In this document: positions 1 to 8,030 of the stretch, piece by piece
Layout of the letters: each line of letters starts with the position of its first letter
Numbering within the stretch: position 1 is the first letter of the stretch
Assembly: GCA_964565895.1 (NCBI GenBank)
Contig: CAZMGT010000011.1
Span: 11,268 to 75,267, forward strand
DNA: 64,000 nucleotides
From: CAZMGT01 sp964565895
GTDB taxonomy: Bacteria > Armatimonadota > Zipacnadia > UBA1398 > CAZMGT01
Reading direction: 5' to 3'
Made by a program: the position numbers and the translations under genes
Notes under the pieces: generated by a model
What the model saw: the letters and a program-made list of their open reading frames with translations, nothing else
What the model was told of the DNA's origin: nothing
Database searches by the model: none

Positions 1-212
1 GCGAGCTTTTCGTTAATGTAGCCCGCGGCGATTTTGTCCTGCGCGGTGGCCTGTTTGCCGAGGACGATCGCCGCGCGGGCGAGGGGGAGCTGTTGGTTTA
101 GGGCTATGGCCTGCTTGGGTATAGGTACAACGTGGAGGTCGGCGGAAGCGGCTTGAGGAGGGGCAAGCGCAGCGGAGGTGAGGAGCAGGGCGAGGGCCAC
201 GCGGAAGGACAT
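1..212 (-). CDS. Secreted glycosidase-like protein, N-terminal part only
   Basis: This gene begins at an ATG at 212 and runs off the left edge, so only about 70 residues are visible. The start is preceded by GGGGGAG at a good distance. The product opens with a clear signal peptide (MSFRVALALLLTSAALA, then a polar stretch) and continues with VVPIPKQ and later AAIVLGK...AAGYINEKL. That pattern resembles the N-terminal non-catalytic domain of GH20/GH84-type hexosaminidases and DUF4838 proteins, in which an I/VPxPK motif is followed by a strand and an AAxxLxxxL helix. The catalytic part is outside the window, so the function is inferred only. A related N-terminal domain occurs in the gene at 57288-59549. 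Confidence 0.6.
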   Translation of the reverse strand, partial: MSFRVALALLLTSAALAPPQAASADLHVVPIPKQAIALNQQLPLARAAIVLGKQATAQDKIAAGYINEKL

Positions 213-390
213 TTTCGCTCCCCCTTTTCTCGGGTAATTCATCATTTTCTTGGCGGAAAGTTAAACAAATTGCAAACGCGCGCCCAACAAACAGCGCCGC
301 GCATGGAACATTATACGAAGGGTGGGGCGTTTCCTGCATGTCGGCTATCGGGCCGCTGCCGATATGCGCCAGAGGAGTGAGCTTGGCATC

Positions 391-1599
391 ATGCGCGACT
401 TCGAGGCCACCACCTGCGGAGGCTCCGAGGGCCAGCACGCCGCAATGATCGCCGCGCTATACGACGTCGTCCGGCGAATGATCGATGCCCGCCCTCACTA
501 CACGACAAGCGACAACCTGCAGTTCCTCGTCGCCCGCGTGACAGACATCATGAACGCCCACAGTTGCACCCTCCGCCTGCTCGACAGAGACTCCGGCGAG
601 TTGCGCCTGCAGGCGCAGCACGGGATGAGTAACCTCTACTACACCAAGCCCCCGTTGAAGATCGGCGAGGCCGTTGCGGGAACGGTGTTCAAAGACGGCC
701 GCCCAGAGGCTGTGGAAGACCTCCTCCAAGACCCGCGCTACAAGTATCGGGCGCACGCCGCACGCGAGGGCGTGCGCTCGTTAATTTGCGCCCCGCTCGT
801 CGGCGAGCACGGCCCAAAGGGGACGCTCACCGTTTACTTCAGCCAGCCTAAGCAGTTCACCGACGAGCACGTGCAATTTTTTACGCTTTTAGCCAACGTG
901 CTGAGCATCGCCCTACACTGCGCCGACCTATATATGCAGCTCACCTCGCACTACCTAGGCACGGCGGAGGCCCTCGTCCGCGCCGTGGAGCAGAAGCACC
1001 CCTATACCAGAGGCCACTCCGAACGCGTTGCACACTATGCCACGCTCATCGCCGAGGAGCTCGGCCTGCCGGAGTCGGACAAAGAGATTTTGCGCACCGC
1101 CGCCCGCCTGCACGACCTGGGCAAGCTGATCATCGACCTCTCCATCCTCGACAAGTGCACGGACCTGACCAAGGCGGACTTCGAGCTCGTTAAGCGCCAC
1201 CCCGAGGCGGGCGCGGCGATTTTGCGCCCCCTGCCCGGGTTCGAGCGCCACGCCCAGGCCATTCGCTCGCACCACGAACGGCTCGACGGCAAGGGATATC
1301 CCAACGGCTTACACGGGGACAATATCGACGTCCTCACGCGGATCATCACCGTCGCCGACGCTTACGACGCGATGACCTCGCCCCGGCCCTACAGCCCGCC
1401 CTATCCCCACGAGAAGGCGGCGCGCGAGCTGCTCTTTTGCAGCGGGACGCAGTTTTGGCCTCCTGCGGTAAATGCTCTTCTGCGCAGGCTCTCCCATCCC
1501 GTAAACTTGGGCGAGCGGCCTGCCCTGCGCGTTAACTCTGGCTTTGCCAAAGCCGGGGCCAATCCGGGGTCGTCGGGGAGGCGGTGGAGCAAGCGATGA
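391..1599 (+). CDS. GAF domain HD-GYP phosphodiesterase-type regulator
   Basis: The 402-residue product is a cytoplasmic signalling protein. A GAF sensor domain lies at about residues 30-190 and an HD-GYP domain at about 190-370. The HD pair is visible in RLHDLGKLI, and the GYP motif in HHERLDGKGYP, followed by VADAYDAMT and a GTQF motif, as expected for the family. HD-GYP proteins hydrolyse cyclic di-GMP or related dinucleotides; substrate here is inferred. I chose the ATG at 391 because AGGAG lies about 13 bases upstream; an in-frame ATG at 364 and GTG at 322 are alternatives. The terminal TGA overlaps the start of the next small gene in an ATGA, so the two are probably translated together. 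No membrane segment is seen, so the GAF domain probably senses a cytosolic ligand. Confidence 0.85.
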   Translation: MRDFEATTCGGSEGQHAAMIAALYDVVRRMIDARPHYTTSDNLQFLVARVTDIMNAHSCTLRLLDRDSGELRLQAQHGMSNLYYTKPPLKIGEAVAGTVFKDGRPEAVEDLLQDPRYKYRAHAAREGVRSLICAPLVGEHGPKGTLTVYFSQPKQFTDEHVQFFTLLANVLSIALHCADLYMQLTSHYLGTAEALVRAVEQKHPYTRGHSERVAHYATLIAEELGLPESDKEILRTAARLHDLGKLIIDLSILDKCTDLTKADFELVKRHPEAGAAILRPLPGFERHAQAIRSHHERLDGKGYPNGLHGDNIDVLTRIITVADAYDAMTSPRPYSPPYPHEKAARELLFCSGTQFWPPAVNALLRRLSHPVNLGERPALRVNSGFAKAGANPGSSGRRWSKR

Positions 1600-1808
1600 A
1601 CTACTGCCACCGCATACGAAAATGTCCGGCCAGCCAATACTTGTCCTGCGAGGCGTACGCTAAGGGCACTAACTGCTGGGAGATTGCCGAAAAGCCGTGC
1701 TGCAAGCGGCGCACGTTCGACCGCTGCGAAGAGTGCTGGGTCTACCAGGCGTTCCTCTCGGAGAAAACCACGGGCGCCGAGCCTGCCGTGCAGAACGAAT
1801 CCTCTTAA
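1596..1808 (+). CDS. Small Cys-rich two-CW-like protein
   Basis: A 70-residue protein with nine cysteines, including CPASQYLSC, NCWE, KPCCKR and RCEECWVY. The NCWE...C and C..CW spacing resembles the small two-CW or Fe-S/zinc-binding modules often appended to HD-GYP proteins and response regulators. The ATG overlaps the stop of the HD-GYP gene (ATGA at 1596-1599) and GGTGGAG lies just upstream, so expression is coupled. The likely role is a metal- or redox-sensing partner of the HD-GYP protein; this is inferred from linkage only. A GTG start at 1584 is possible but would overlap more and lacks its own ribosome site. Confidence 0.65.
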   Translation: MNYCHRIRKCPASQYLSCEAYAKGTNCWEIAEKPCCKRRTFDRCEECWVYQAFLSEKTTGAEPAVQNESS

Positions 1809-1816
1809 CCCGCCCA

Positions 1817-2281
1817 TCACTGGCCCGGCTGCCACTTGCTTAGCCCAAGGAGATAGGCGTAGGTCGTGAGCTGGCCCAGGTGGTAGTGAATGTGGCGCAG
1901 GGTGTGCATCATCAGCCAAAACGCGCTGCGCGGCCCCGCGGCCCAGGGCACGTGCACCTCGCGGCGCAGCTCCTCCTCGCTCATCGCGCGCAACGTGTGC
2001 AAAACCTCCGTGCGCGTCTCCTCTATCAGCCCGCGCAGCTCCTGCGTGTTCGGCCGCTTGCCCACGCGCTCTTCGGGCAGGGGCCGGCTTCCCCCGTCGG
2101 CGAGGTTTAGGCAAAGCAGGTCCGAGTAACAGGAGTGCATGATCTGCCCGCGCACGGTGTTGCCGTAGCCTTGCGGGGCAAAGTCCAGGTGCTCCTCGGA
2201 AAACAGCGCTAACGTGTCAACCAGCCGCCGATAGCTGTCCTCGAGGAGATCGACCAGCTCGGCGACCTCAGCCTGCGACAC
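1817..2281 (-). CDS. DinB-family protein
   Basis: The 154-residue product has the four-helix DinB/YfiT-like fold signature: a helical protein with histidines spaced as in QIMHSCYSDLL and LRHIHYHLGQL, the usual metal-binding triad. DinB-fold proteins include thiol transferases (bacillithiol or mycothiol dependent) and many uncharacterised members; the reaction cannot be read from this sequence. The GTG start at 2281 has GGGAGGG 10 bases upstream. It lies 36 bases after the GNAT gene on the same strand and is probably the last gene of that run. It converges on the Cys-rich gene with only 8 bases between the stops. Confidence 0.75.
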   Translation of the reverse strand: MSQAEVAELVDLLEDSYRRLVDTLALFSEEHLDFAPQGYGNTVRGQIMHSCYSDLLCLNLADGGSRPLPEERVGKRPNTQELRGLIEETRTEVLHTLRAMSEEELRREVHVPWAAGPRSAFWLMMHTLRHIHYHLGQLTTYAYLLGLSKWQPGQ

Positions 2282-2317
2282 GGGCGTGCCCTCCCCTCCC
2301 TTTCTTTCTCCCGCGGG

Positions 2318-3304
2318 CTAGCGCCGCAGGGCCATAACGACGACATCGGCCGCCTGGCCCAGGGCGCGCGCTGCCTCGGGAAGCACGCCGGCGCGCTCGA
2401 ACCCAAGCACGGAGAGCGAATCCAGAGCGTACTCCGCGCCGGCGTCGACATAGGCGAGCACGAGCGAAATCCCCGCGGGCGCGAGGTCGAACGCCGCGAG
2501 CAGTTGGTCGGTATAGTCGCGGAAGTTGGGGTGGATGAACAGATCGAGGCAGGCTACGCGGCCCTCCCACCGCGGGTCGGGGAGAAGGGTGGCCAGGCCC
2601 ACCGCGGCCCCGCTTTCGCTAACGAGCACCTTCGCCTGCGCCCCGGCCCTAGCCTCAACCTGCTCGCGCAGGTGCAAAAACGGCCCCTCGAAATTCGTCG
2701 GGCCCAACAGCCGGAGCATATAGTTGCGCAAAATCTCGCCCTCGTGGCCCCCGACCAGCGGGGCGACCGTTGCCCAGTGCTGCCAACGCAAGTCTTCGAC
2801 AAGCGCCGGCTGCTCGGCGAAGTACTGCTCGCGAAAGTCCTCCGCGGTGGTGTAGACCATAAACCCCGTGCCCTCGAACACGCTGCGAAAGCCGAAGCTG
2901 TGGTAGATCCGGTACGGCGGCGTGTCGTAGCCCGTCCCCAAGTAAAGGCAGCGGCCGCCGCGCTCGCGAAAGTGAGCCATCTGCCGCGCCATAAGCTCAC
3001 GGCAGGCGCCCTTGCGTCGGTGCTCCGGCACGGTCCACACGTGGCCCAAAATGCCCACGCCGTTGTGCTCTACGGTCATGATGTTGGCGATCGGCGTTCC
3101 GTGTAGCTTGCCGATGTAAAAGCGGGTCTCGAGCTCGTCGAGCGGGCGGCAAAAGCTCAGCTCAATGTGCGAAAGCCAGGGCTCGCCCTTGTGCCCGAGG
3201 AGGGGGATGATTTGCTCGCGGTGGGCATCGTCCGGCGGGACGACGAGCCCAATCTCCATCCGCTCGCCTGTTTTCAGCCGCGCTTCGTCGAGGACGGTAT
3301 ACAA
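2318..3304 (-). CDS. GNAT-family N-acetyltransferase
   Basis: The 328-residue protein has an N-terminal GNAT fold at about residues 15-160. The acetyl-CoA pyrophosphate loop is visible as VPEHRRKGACRELM, after a strand carrying ANIMTVEHNGVGILGHV, and a YHSFGF motif ends the domain. The C-terminal half (about 190-320) looks like a second, degraded GNAT-like domain (VLVSESGAAVGLATLLPD). The substrate is unknown. The listed start is a TTG with GGTGAGG close upstream; an ATG at 3259 (MEIGLVV) with AGGCGAG is an equally plausible start and would shorten it by 15 residues. It follows the aldo/keto reductase gene by about 70 bases on the same strand. Confidence 0.75.
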   Translation of the reverse strand: MYTVLDEARLKTGERMEIGLVVPPDDAHREQIIPLLGHKGEPWLSHIELSFCRPLDELETRFYIGKLHGTPIANIMTVEHNGVGILGHVWTVPEHRRKGACRELMARQMAHFRERGGRCLYLGTGYDTPPYRIYHSFGFRSVFEGTGFMVYTTAEDFREQYFAEQPALVEDLRWQHWATVAPLVGGHEGEILRNYMLRLLGPTNFEGPFLHLREQVEARAGAQAKVLVSESGAAVGLATLLPDPRWEGRVACLDLFIHPNFRDYTDQLLAAFDLAPAGISLVLAYVDAGAEYALDSLSVLGFERAGVLPEAARALGQAADVVVMALRR

Positions 3305-3376
3305 CTGGCCTCACCCTGCCCTTGCCGTGGGAAAACGCAGCCCTGCCCACGGTGCGCAGGCCGCCGGGGGCGGCGC

Positions 3377-4570
3377 TTAGGCCATGAGCTTGTGCGCCTC
3401 CTCCAACCGCCGGGGGATGGGCAGGCCATAGGGGCAGGCCTCCTCGCACGCCCCGCAGCGCAGGCACGCCGCATATGTCCTCTCCGGAGGCAGGCCGCGA
3501 TAGGCGGCAATCGCCCGGTGCACCGCGCCATAGCCTTTGAAATAATCCAGGTAGCGCATGATCGTGGGAATGGCCAAGCCCTGGGGGCAGACGTCCTGGC
3601 ACGCCCCGCACGCGCGGCACACTTGGTTGTGCATCGCCTCGGCATATAGCCGCAGGGCCTCTTTCTCCGCCGCGGTAATCTCGCCAAACGCTGCGGGAAG
3701 GTCCATCTCCGCTTCCTTGTAGCTCATCATGCACAGCACAACGCAGGAGCAAAAGTCGTGCATCAAGTTCCAGCGAATGGCCGCCTGGAACAGGTTGGGG
3801 GCCTCGATGTCCTTTAGCCGTTGCTTTTGCTTTTCCGTAGCCCGCGGAAACCAGTCGCGCCCGGCGCTCAGCGCCTTTACGGCCTTCATTGTCATAATCC
3901 CCATGCCCGCTTTGCGCGCTTTAATGAGCGCCTCGGTCTCCGCAGGCGAGGACATGAAGTGATAGGCCACGAGGAGCACGTGGAACCAGCCCAGCTCAAT
4001 CGCCTTATTAACGCACTCTACCTGCCGCAGGTGGGTGCTCATGCCAAACCAGCGGGCGCGCCCCTGCGCGTGGACCTCCTGAAACGCCTCGTAGGCCCCC
4101 GGATAGTAGACCTCCTTCGCGCTGCGCCGGTCGTGGAGGAAGAAAATATCTACCCCCTCCACGCCCATGCGCTCGCAGCAGCGGTTAAACTCGTCTAGAA
4201 AATCCTGTTTGGTAAAGTTGCCGTCGCGCTCGCCGCGGACTTTCGTGCCCACGATGAGATTTTTGTCCTTGTGCCGCGCGAGAATGGGCTTGAGCTGGCG
4301 CTCCGCATTGCCCTTTTGGTAGTTCGCCGCGGTGTCGATGTAATTTACCCCGCGCTCGATGCAGTACTCGATAACCTCCGGGCCCTGGAGGAACTCCGTG
4401 CCGAAGCCAATGACGCTAACTTCAAGGTCGGTGGGCGGAAGCGGACGCTTAGGAAGGGGCTTTTGCTCCTGCGCGGGCGCCGCAGCCGCGCCGAGACCCA
4501 ACGCGCCCACGGTTGCCGCGGCGCGCTTGAGAAAACCTCTGCGGGACACTTTTCTCAGGTCGCCTCGCAT
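3377..4570 (-). CDS. Tat-exported aldo/keto reductase with ferredoxin-like 4Fe-4S domain
   Basis: The 397-residue protein begins with a twin-arginine signal (SRRGFLKRAAATVGALGLG, residues about 9-28). An aldo/keto reductase barrel follows: GFGTEF, the catalytic-type DTAANYQ with Asp-Thr-Ala and Tyr, and FFLHDRRS. The C-terminus carries two CxxCxxxCP clusters (CRACGACQDVCP and CLRCGACEEACP) that should bind two 4Fe-4S centres. This AKR plus ferredoxin architecture is a known but poorly characterised family; the Tat signal means it folds with cofactor and acts outside the cytoplasmic membrane. The ATG at 4570 has GGAGGGAACG directly upstream, and longer in-frame starts would precede the Tat signal oddly. 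It lies between the MFS and GNAT genes. Confidence 0.85.
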   Translation of the reverse strand: MRGDLRKVSRRGFLKRAAATVGALGLGAAAAPAQEQKPLPKRPLPPTDLEVSVIGFGTEFLQGPEVIEYCIERGVNYIDTAANYQKGNAERQLKPILARHKDKNLIVGTKVRGERDGNFTKQDFLDEFNRCCERMGVEGVDIFFLHDRRSAKEVYYPGAYEAFQEVHAQGRARWFGMSTHLRQVECVNKAIELGWFHVLLVAYHFMSSPAETEALIKARKAGMGIMTMKAVKALSAGRDWFPRATEKQKQRLKDIEAPNLFQAAIRWNLMHDFCSCVVLCMMSYKEAEMDLPAAFGEITAAEKEALRLYAEAMHNQVCRACGACQDVCPQGLAIPTIMRYLDYFKGYGAVHRAIAAYRGLPPERTYAACLRCGACEEACPYGLPIPRRLEEAHKLMA

Positions 4571-4688
4571 CGTTCCCTCCGCTCCTCCAGCCACAGTGTG
4601 GCCTAGGGTTTCGAGTTCGCGCAGGGGAAAACCTGCGCCCTGGGTATTCATTGGACGCCCCGCCGCGGGCAACGTTGCCTTGCTTGCC

Positions 4689-6014
4689 CTAACCCTCCGC
4701 GCCCTTTGCCTCGCGCCCCAGCTTGCCCGAAAAGAGCACCGCCGCGGCCACGACGCCGATCGCCGCAGCCACGGGGAACGTCGCCTGATAGCCGAGAGCG
4801 GAGTGCCGCGCGAGCAGCCCGCCGGCAAATGGCGCTACCGCCAAAAACGGCCCGGTAAACGTCGTGCGCACGGCGAGGAACGTCGTCTTGTCGCGATAGG
4901 GGCAGACCTGCATGGTGAGGTTGCTAAACCCCAGGCTGTTCGCTGCGCCGCCCAGGCCGATTAGCGCCAGAGCAAGGATATATGCGCCGAGGTGCCCGCC
5001 CACCCAGGCGACGAGCGCGCTGAACGCATAACACAGCGGGGCGAGCGCCGCGACGAGGCGAAAGCCCATGCGGTCGCCCAGCCGCCCGAAACCCCACGAG
5101 CCCAAAATGCGCGCCGCGGTAAGCGTCCCTCCAAAAAGCGCCGCCGAGCTTAGCCCGAGCGAAAGCTGCGTCTTGCCTGCCACGCCCACGAACACCGCGG
5201 CCATCGTCGCGCAGTTGGCCAGCGCGCCCGCAATGAGGATGTTGCGAAACGCGGGCATGCCCGCGATCGCCTGCCACAGGCGGCGGGTAAACTCGCGGAA
5301 GTCGCTCGTCGCTGCGTCGGGTTCGGTGGGCGGCTCGCGCATCCAGAGAAAACTCGCAGTGCCAATCGTCTTCACGGCAACTGCGGCGACGAACAGGACA
5401 GCATAGCACAGTGGGAAGGGGAGGTAGTGCAGCACGCGGTGGGCCACAGCGGCGCCGGCGAGGCCCATCGCCCCGCCCCAGAAGAACACGCTGCCCATTC
5501 TGCTCCCGCGCAGCTCCTCAGGAAAAAGCTTTGCCTGAAGCCCAAACCACAGCGGCGAGGAGCACCCCAGCGCCGCTCCGGCGATGGCGTAGGCGACCAG
5601 GCTGAGGGCGATCGCCATCGGCGCGGGCGTCTCCGTTACGCTGAGCGCCACCCACGCCAGGGCAAGCCACATCCAGAGCATGGGAATGTGCGAGATGACG
5701 AACGCCACGCGGCGCGTGCGCAACTGGTCCGTAAGATATGCGCTGAGGAGCTGGAAGCTGATCGCGCAGAACAAAAACACCGCGGGCACGGCGCCGATAA
5801 CGACCTCCGAGGCCCCCAAGCGGTCCAGATATATCGGGAACATCACCGTTTGGTCGAGCATGGCGAACGAAAAGCCCCAAGTGGCGTGCTCGAAGCGCAA
5901 AATGAGCGAGTTGCGGGGAAGGCTCTCGTAGATCCCCCGCTCCACAGGCCCGAGCTCGTCGGGCGCGGGGGCCTCCGGCGGCAGGATGGCGATTGCTCTC
6001 CGGGGCAGTCGCAT
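4689..6014 (-). CDS. Major facilitator superfamily transporter
   Basis: The 441-residue product has about 12 hydrophobic segments starting near residue 45, separated by a cytoplasmic loop rich in charged residues (FLWMREPPTEPD) at mid-protein. A GRLGDRMGFR motif between predicted helices 8 and 9 matches the MFS loop signature, and a weaker version (LTDQLRTRR) sits between helices 2 and 3. The substrate cannot be read. The N-terminus is long and polar (about 40 residues). The ATG at 6014 has no convincing ribosome site, but an extended -10 element lies about 11 bases upstream, so the message may be nearly leaderless. It heads the minus-strand run that continues into the reductase gene 118 bases later. 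Confidence 0.8.
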   Translation of the reverse strand: MRLPRRAIAILPPEAPAPDELGPVERGIYESLPRNSLILRFEHATWGFSFAMLDQTVMFPIYLDRLGASEVVIGAVPAVFLFCAISFQLLSAYLTDQLRTRRVAFVISHIPMLWMWLALAWVALSVTETPAPMAIALSLVAYAIAGAALGCSSPLWFGLQAKLFPEELRGSRMGSVFFWGGAMGLAGAAVAHRVLHYLPFPLCYAVLFVAAVAVKTIGTASFLWMREPPTEPDAATSDFREFTRRLWQAIAGMPAFRNILIAGALANCATMAAVFVGVAGKTQLSLGLSSAALFGGTLTAARILGSWGFGRLGDRMGFRLVAALAPLCYAFSALVAWVGGHLGAYILALALIGLGGAANSLGFSNLTMQVCPYRDKTTFLAVRTTFTGPFLAVAPFAGGLLARHSALGYQATFPVAAAIGVVAAAVLFSGKLGREAKGAEG

Positions 6015-6024
6015 GGGAGTTAGT

Positions 6025-6033
6025 AGTATATCA
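6025..6033 (-). promoter_or_regulatory. Extended -10 promoter of the MFS gene, nearly leaderless
   Basis: Read on the minus strand the bases are TGATATACT, a TGn extended -10 with TATACT. Transcription would begin about 7 bases downstream, near 6018, leaving only a few untranslated bases before the ATG at 6014. No good -35 is visible, which fits an extended -10 promoter. Inferred from sequence only. Confidence 0.45.
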
Positions 6034-6288
6034 CCCCCGCGGCGTCGCTGGGCAGCGCATAGCCCCCACCGGGCCCAGCGGCTGAACCTTTGCCCGCGCG
6101 CTGCGTCCATTGCTTCAGAGCTGCCGGCCAGAGAACTGGACGCACGCCAACGCGCGACGTTTCGCGCAGCGTCCCAGGGGAGTGTGCTGGCGGGGGAGGT
6201 GAGGCCGCGGGCAAGCGCACCATCGTCGCCGAGCGCCGTTGCGCCGGCGCAAAAGTCTTAAGTTCTTGCCGAAAGGAGAGTCTCGCCC

Positions 6289-7095
6289 ATGAAGCGCTTT
6301 GCTGTGCTGGCATTTGTGGGATGGATCGCCGCGCTCTTGTTAACCGCGGCGATCGCTCAGCGCGGCCCGCGCGGAGGCCCCGGGGGCCGCGGCCGTGTCG
6401 CGTTTATCAGAGGAACCATTGCCGCGGTAGATGCGGGCAAGCGCGTGGTTGATATCACGCCGATGGGCCGCGAGGACCAGGTTATCTCCGTAACAATTGC
6501 CGAGGATGCGCTTGTCGCTGCCATTACCGACGCCAAGGTTTCCGAGCTCGCCGTGGGCGACAACGTCGAAGTCTCCGGCTTTCCGGCAGCGCTCGTCGCT
6601 CAGGATCTGCGCATCGGGGGCGGGCTGCAGACGATTATTCGCTCGGCGTTCTTGCCGCCGGATGCCCCGCAGGGCGCGTTCCGGCCGGGTGGCCGGCCTA
6701 TGGTCATCTCGGGAACGGTGGCCAAGCTTAAGCCGCTCACCCTGGACATTGGCAACGGGGTGATGATTCAGGTCGCGGCGAGCGATAACACCCCGACAAC
6801 CAAGGTTGCCTTGGTGGAGCTAGACGACCTCAAGCCCACGGAGCCCGTGCTCGCCGTGGGCCAAAGAGATCAGCAGGGCAATGTTACCGTGCGCGCGTTC
6901 GCCGTTGACCGCACGGAGCAGCGGCGCGCCCTTGGCGGCGGGTTTGGCGGCATGCGCGGCGGCCCACCCATGGGCATGCGCGGGCCCGGGGGCCCGGGTG
7001 GACGGCCCGGGGGAGGGCCCCAGGGCCGCGGCATGGGGCCGCGCGGCGAACGTGGCGAGGCGCGCGAGCGTCCCGCGCCCCAGGGCGGCCGCTAA
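6289..7095 (+). CDS. Secreted DUF5666-like protein with Gly/Arg/Pro-rich tail
   Basis: The 268-residue product has a signal peptide (residues 1-23, cleaved after TAAIA). Two small beta-barrel-like repeats follow, at about 38-110 (VAFIRGTIAAVD...) and about 130-210 (MVISGTVAKLKPLTLDI...), which resemble DUF5666 repeats. The last 55 residues are a low-complexity Gly/Arg/Pro/Met tail. AAGGAGAG sits 8 bases before the ATG. The function is unknown; DUF5666 proteins are extracytoplasmic and uncharacterised. The tail is strongly basic and could bind nucleic acid or acidic surface polymers, but that is speculation. It is monocistronic: divergent from the MFS gene and followed by a strong terminator. 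Confidence 0.7.
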   Translation: MKRFAVLAFVGWIAALLLTAAIAQRGPRGGPGGRGRVAFIRGTIAAVDAGKRVVDITPMGREDQVISVTIAEDALVAAITDAKVSELAVGDNVEVSGFPAALVAQDLRIGGGLQTIIRSAFLPPDAPQGAFRPGGRPMVISGTVAKLKPLTLDIGNGVMIQVAASDNTPTTKVALVELDDLKPTEPVLAVGQRDQQGNVTVRAFAVDRTEQRRALGGGFGGMRGGPPMGMRGPGGPGGRPGGGPQGRGMGPRGERGEARERPAPQGGR

Positions 7096-7115
7096 CCGCC
7101 CGCTTGGCATCCGTT

Positions 7116-7157
7116 GCGCCGGCTGGGCTGCGGCTCGGCCGGCGCTTTGCTTTTTCC
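7116..7157 (+). terminator. Rho-independent terminator after the DUF5666-like gene
   Basis: An 8-base perfect inverted repeat, GCGCCGGC (7116-7123) and GCCGGCGC (7138-7145), encloses a 14-base loop and is followed at once by TTTGCTTTTT. It lies 20 bases after the stop codon, as expected for an intrinsic terminator. Confidence 0.85.
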
Positions 7158-7289
7158 CCTAGCGCGTGGCAAGGGACCCGAAAGAGCGGCGGGCTTTCGG
7201 CGATGTCCCGCCTGCGCTTGCCGTGCTGGAGGCGGTTATGGTGGTCGCGTGCGAGGGGAGCGGGAAACTTTCGGGGGATGTGCGCGGGC

Positions 7290-8030
7290 CTAAAGGTCCA
7301 GGCCCTGTTGCTCCGAGGTCAGCCGCCGCGCCGTGCGCCACGTGCTCCGCGCGCAAGAGGGCAGGCGGCCGTGGGCGGCGAGGTACTCCTCGAGAAAGCG
7401 CACCGTGCGCTCGTCTGAGGGATAGCCCGAGCCGAAATCGCCGTAGCGTCGGCGAAGCTCGGCGATCGCCGCGTCGCGCTCCACCTTGGCGATGATCGAT
7501 GCCGCGGCGACCACGGGATAGTGCTCGTCGGCGAGGTTTTCCACAACAAGCTCCAGCTCGAAGTCCAAAAGCTGGCGGAGAAAGGTGACAAACGCCGTGC
7601 GCTCAACGCGCGCGCGCCGGGGGCCGGTCTCGCTCTCGCTGTGTAGGGTCCCCGTGGCCGCCTCCTGGCGCAACGCGCGCGCCGAGCGCTGGCCGATGAC
7701 CTGAGGCAGGTCAATATACGCCCGCGCGGGGCGGATGTCGCGGATAAGGCGGGCGCAGGTTTCGATCTCTAGCTGGTTTAGGCTTCGCGCGGCGCGCCCG
7801 CGCTCGTCAATGTCCTGCGGGTTAAGCGAGACGACCTCGCAGCGGGCAAGCAGCGGGCGGAGCATATGCGCGAGTTCCTGGCGCTGCGCGGGGGAGAGCT
7901 GCTTTGAATCCTTGGTCGCCAAGCGCTCCAGCTCGGCGATGTGCTGCTCGTCAACGGCCGCGGCGCAGAGGACAAGCGGGCCGACGACGGCCCCCCGCCC
8001 CGCCTCGTCGATGCCTAGGATGAGGGGCAT
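7290..8030 (-). CDS. rnhB: Ribonuclease HII, archaeal type
   Basis: The 246-residue enzyme removes ribonucleotides from RNA-DNA hybrids. The N-terminal active-site motif GIDEAGRG is at residues 6-13 and KDSKQLSP follows. The second half, with DEHYPVVAAASIIAKVERD, then YGDFGSGYPSD and a FLEEY...HG...W ending, is the pattern of archaeal RNase HII rather than the bacterial version, which has a GYPT...H...HR ending. The ATG at 8030 has TTGGAG upstream and lies inside the end of the PLD-family gene, overlapping it by 16 bases, so the two are translationally coupled. An archaeal-like enzyme in a bacterium points to lateral transfer or an ancient lineage-specific form. The C-terminal tail after the core is basic and Ser/Thr-rich. 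Confidence 0.88.
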   Translation of the reverse strand: MPLILGIDEAGRGAVVGPLVLCAAAVDEQHIAELERLATKDSKQLSPAQRQELAHMLRPLLARCEVVSLNPQDIDERGRAARSLNQLEIETCARLIRDIRPARAYIDLPQVIGQRSARALRQEAATGTLHSESETGPRRARVERTAFVTFLRQLLDFELELVVENLADEHYPVVAAASIIAKVERDAAIAELRRRYGDFGSGYPSDERTVRFLEEYLAAHGRLPSCARSTWRTARRLTSEQQGLDL

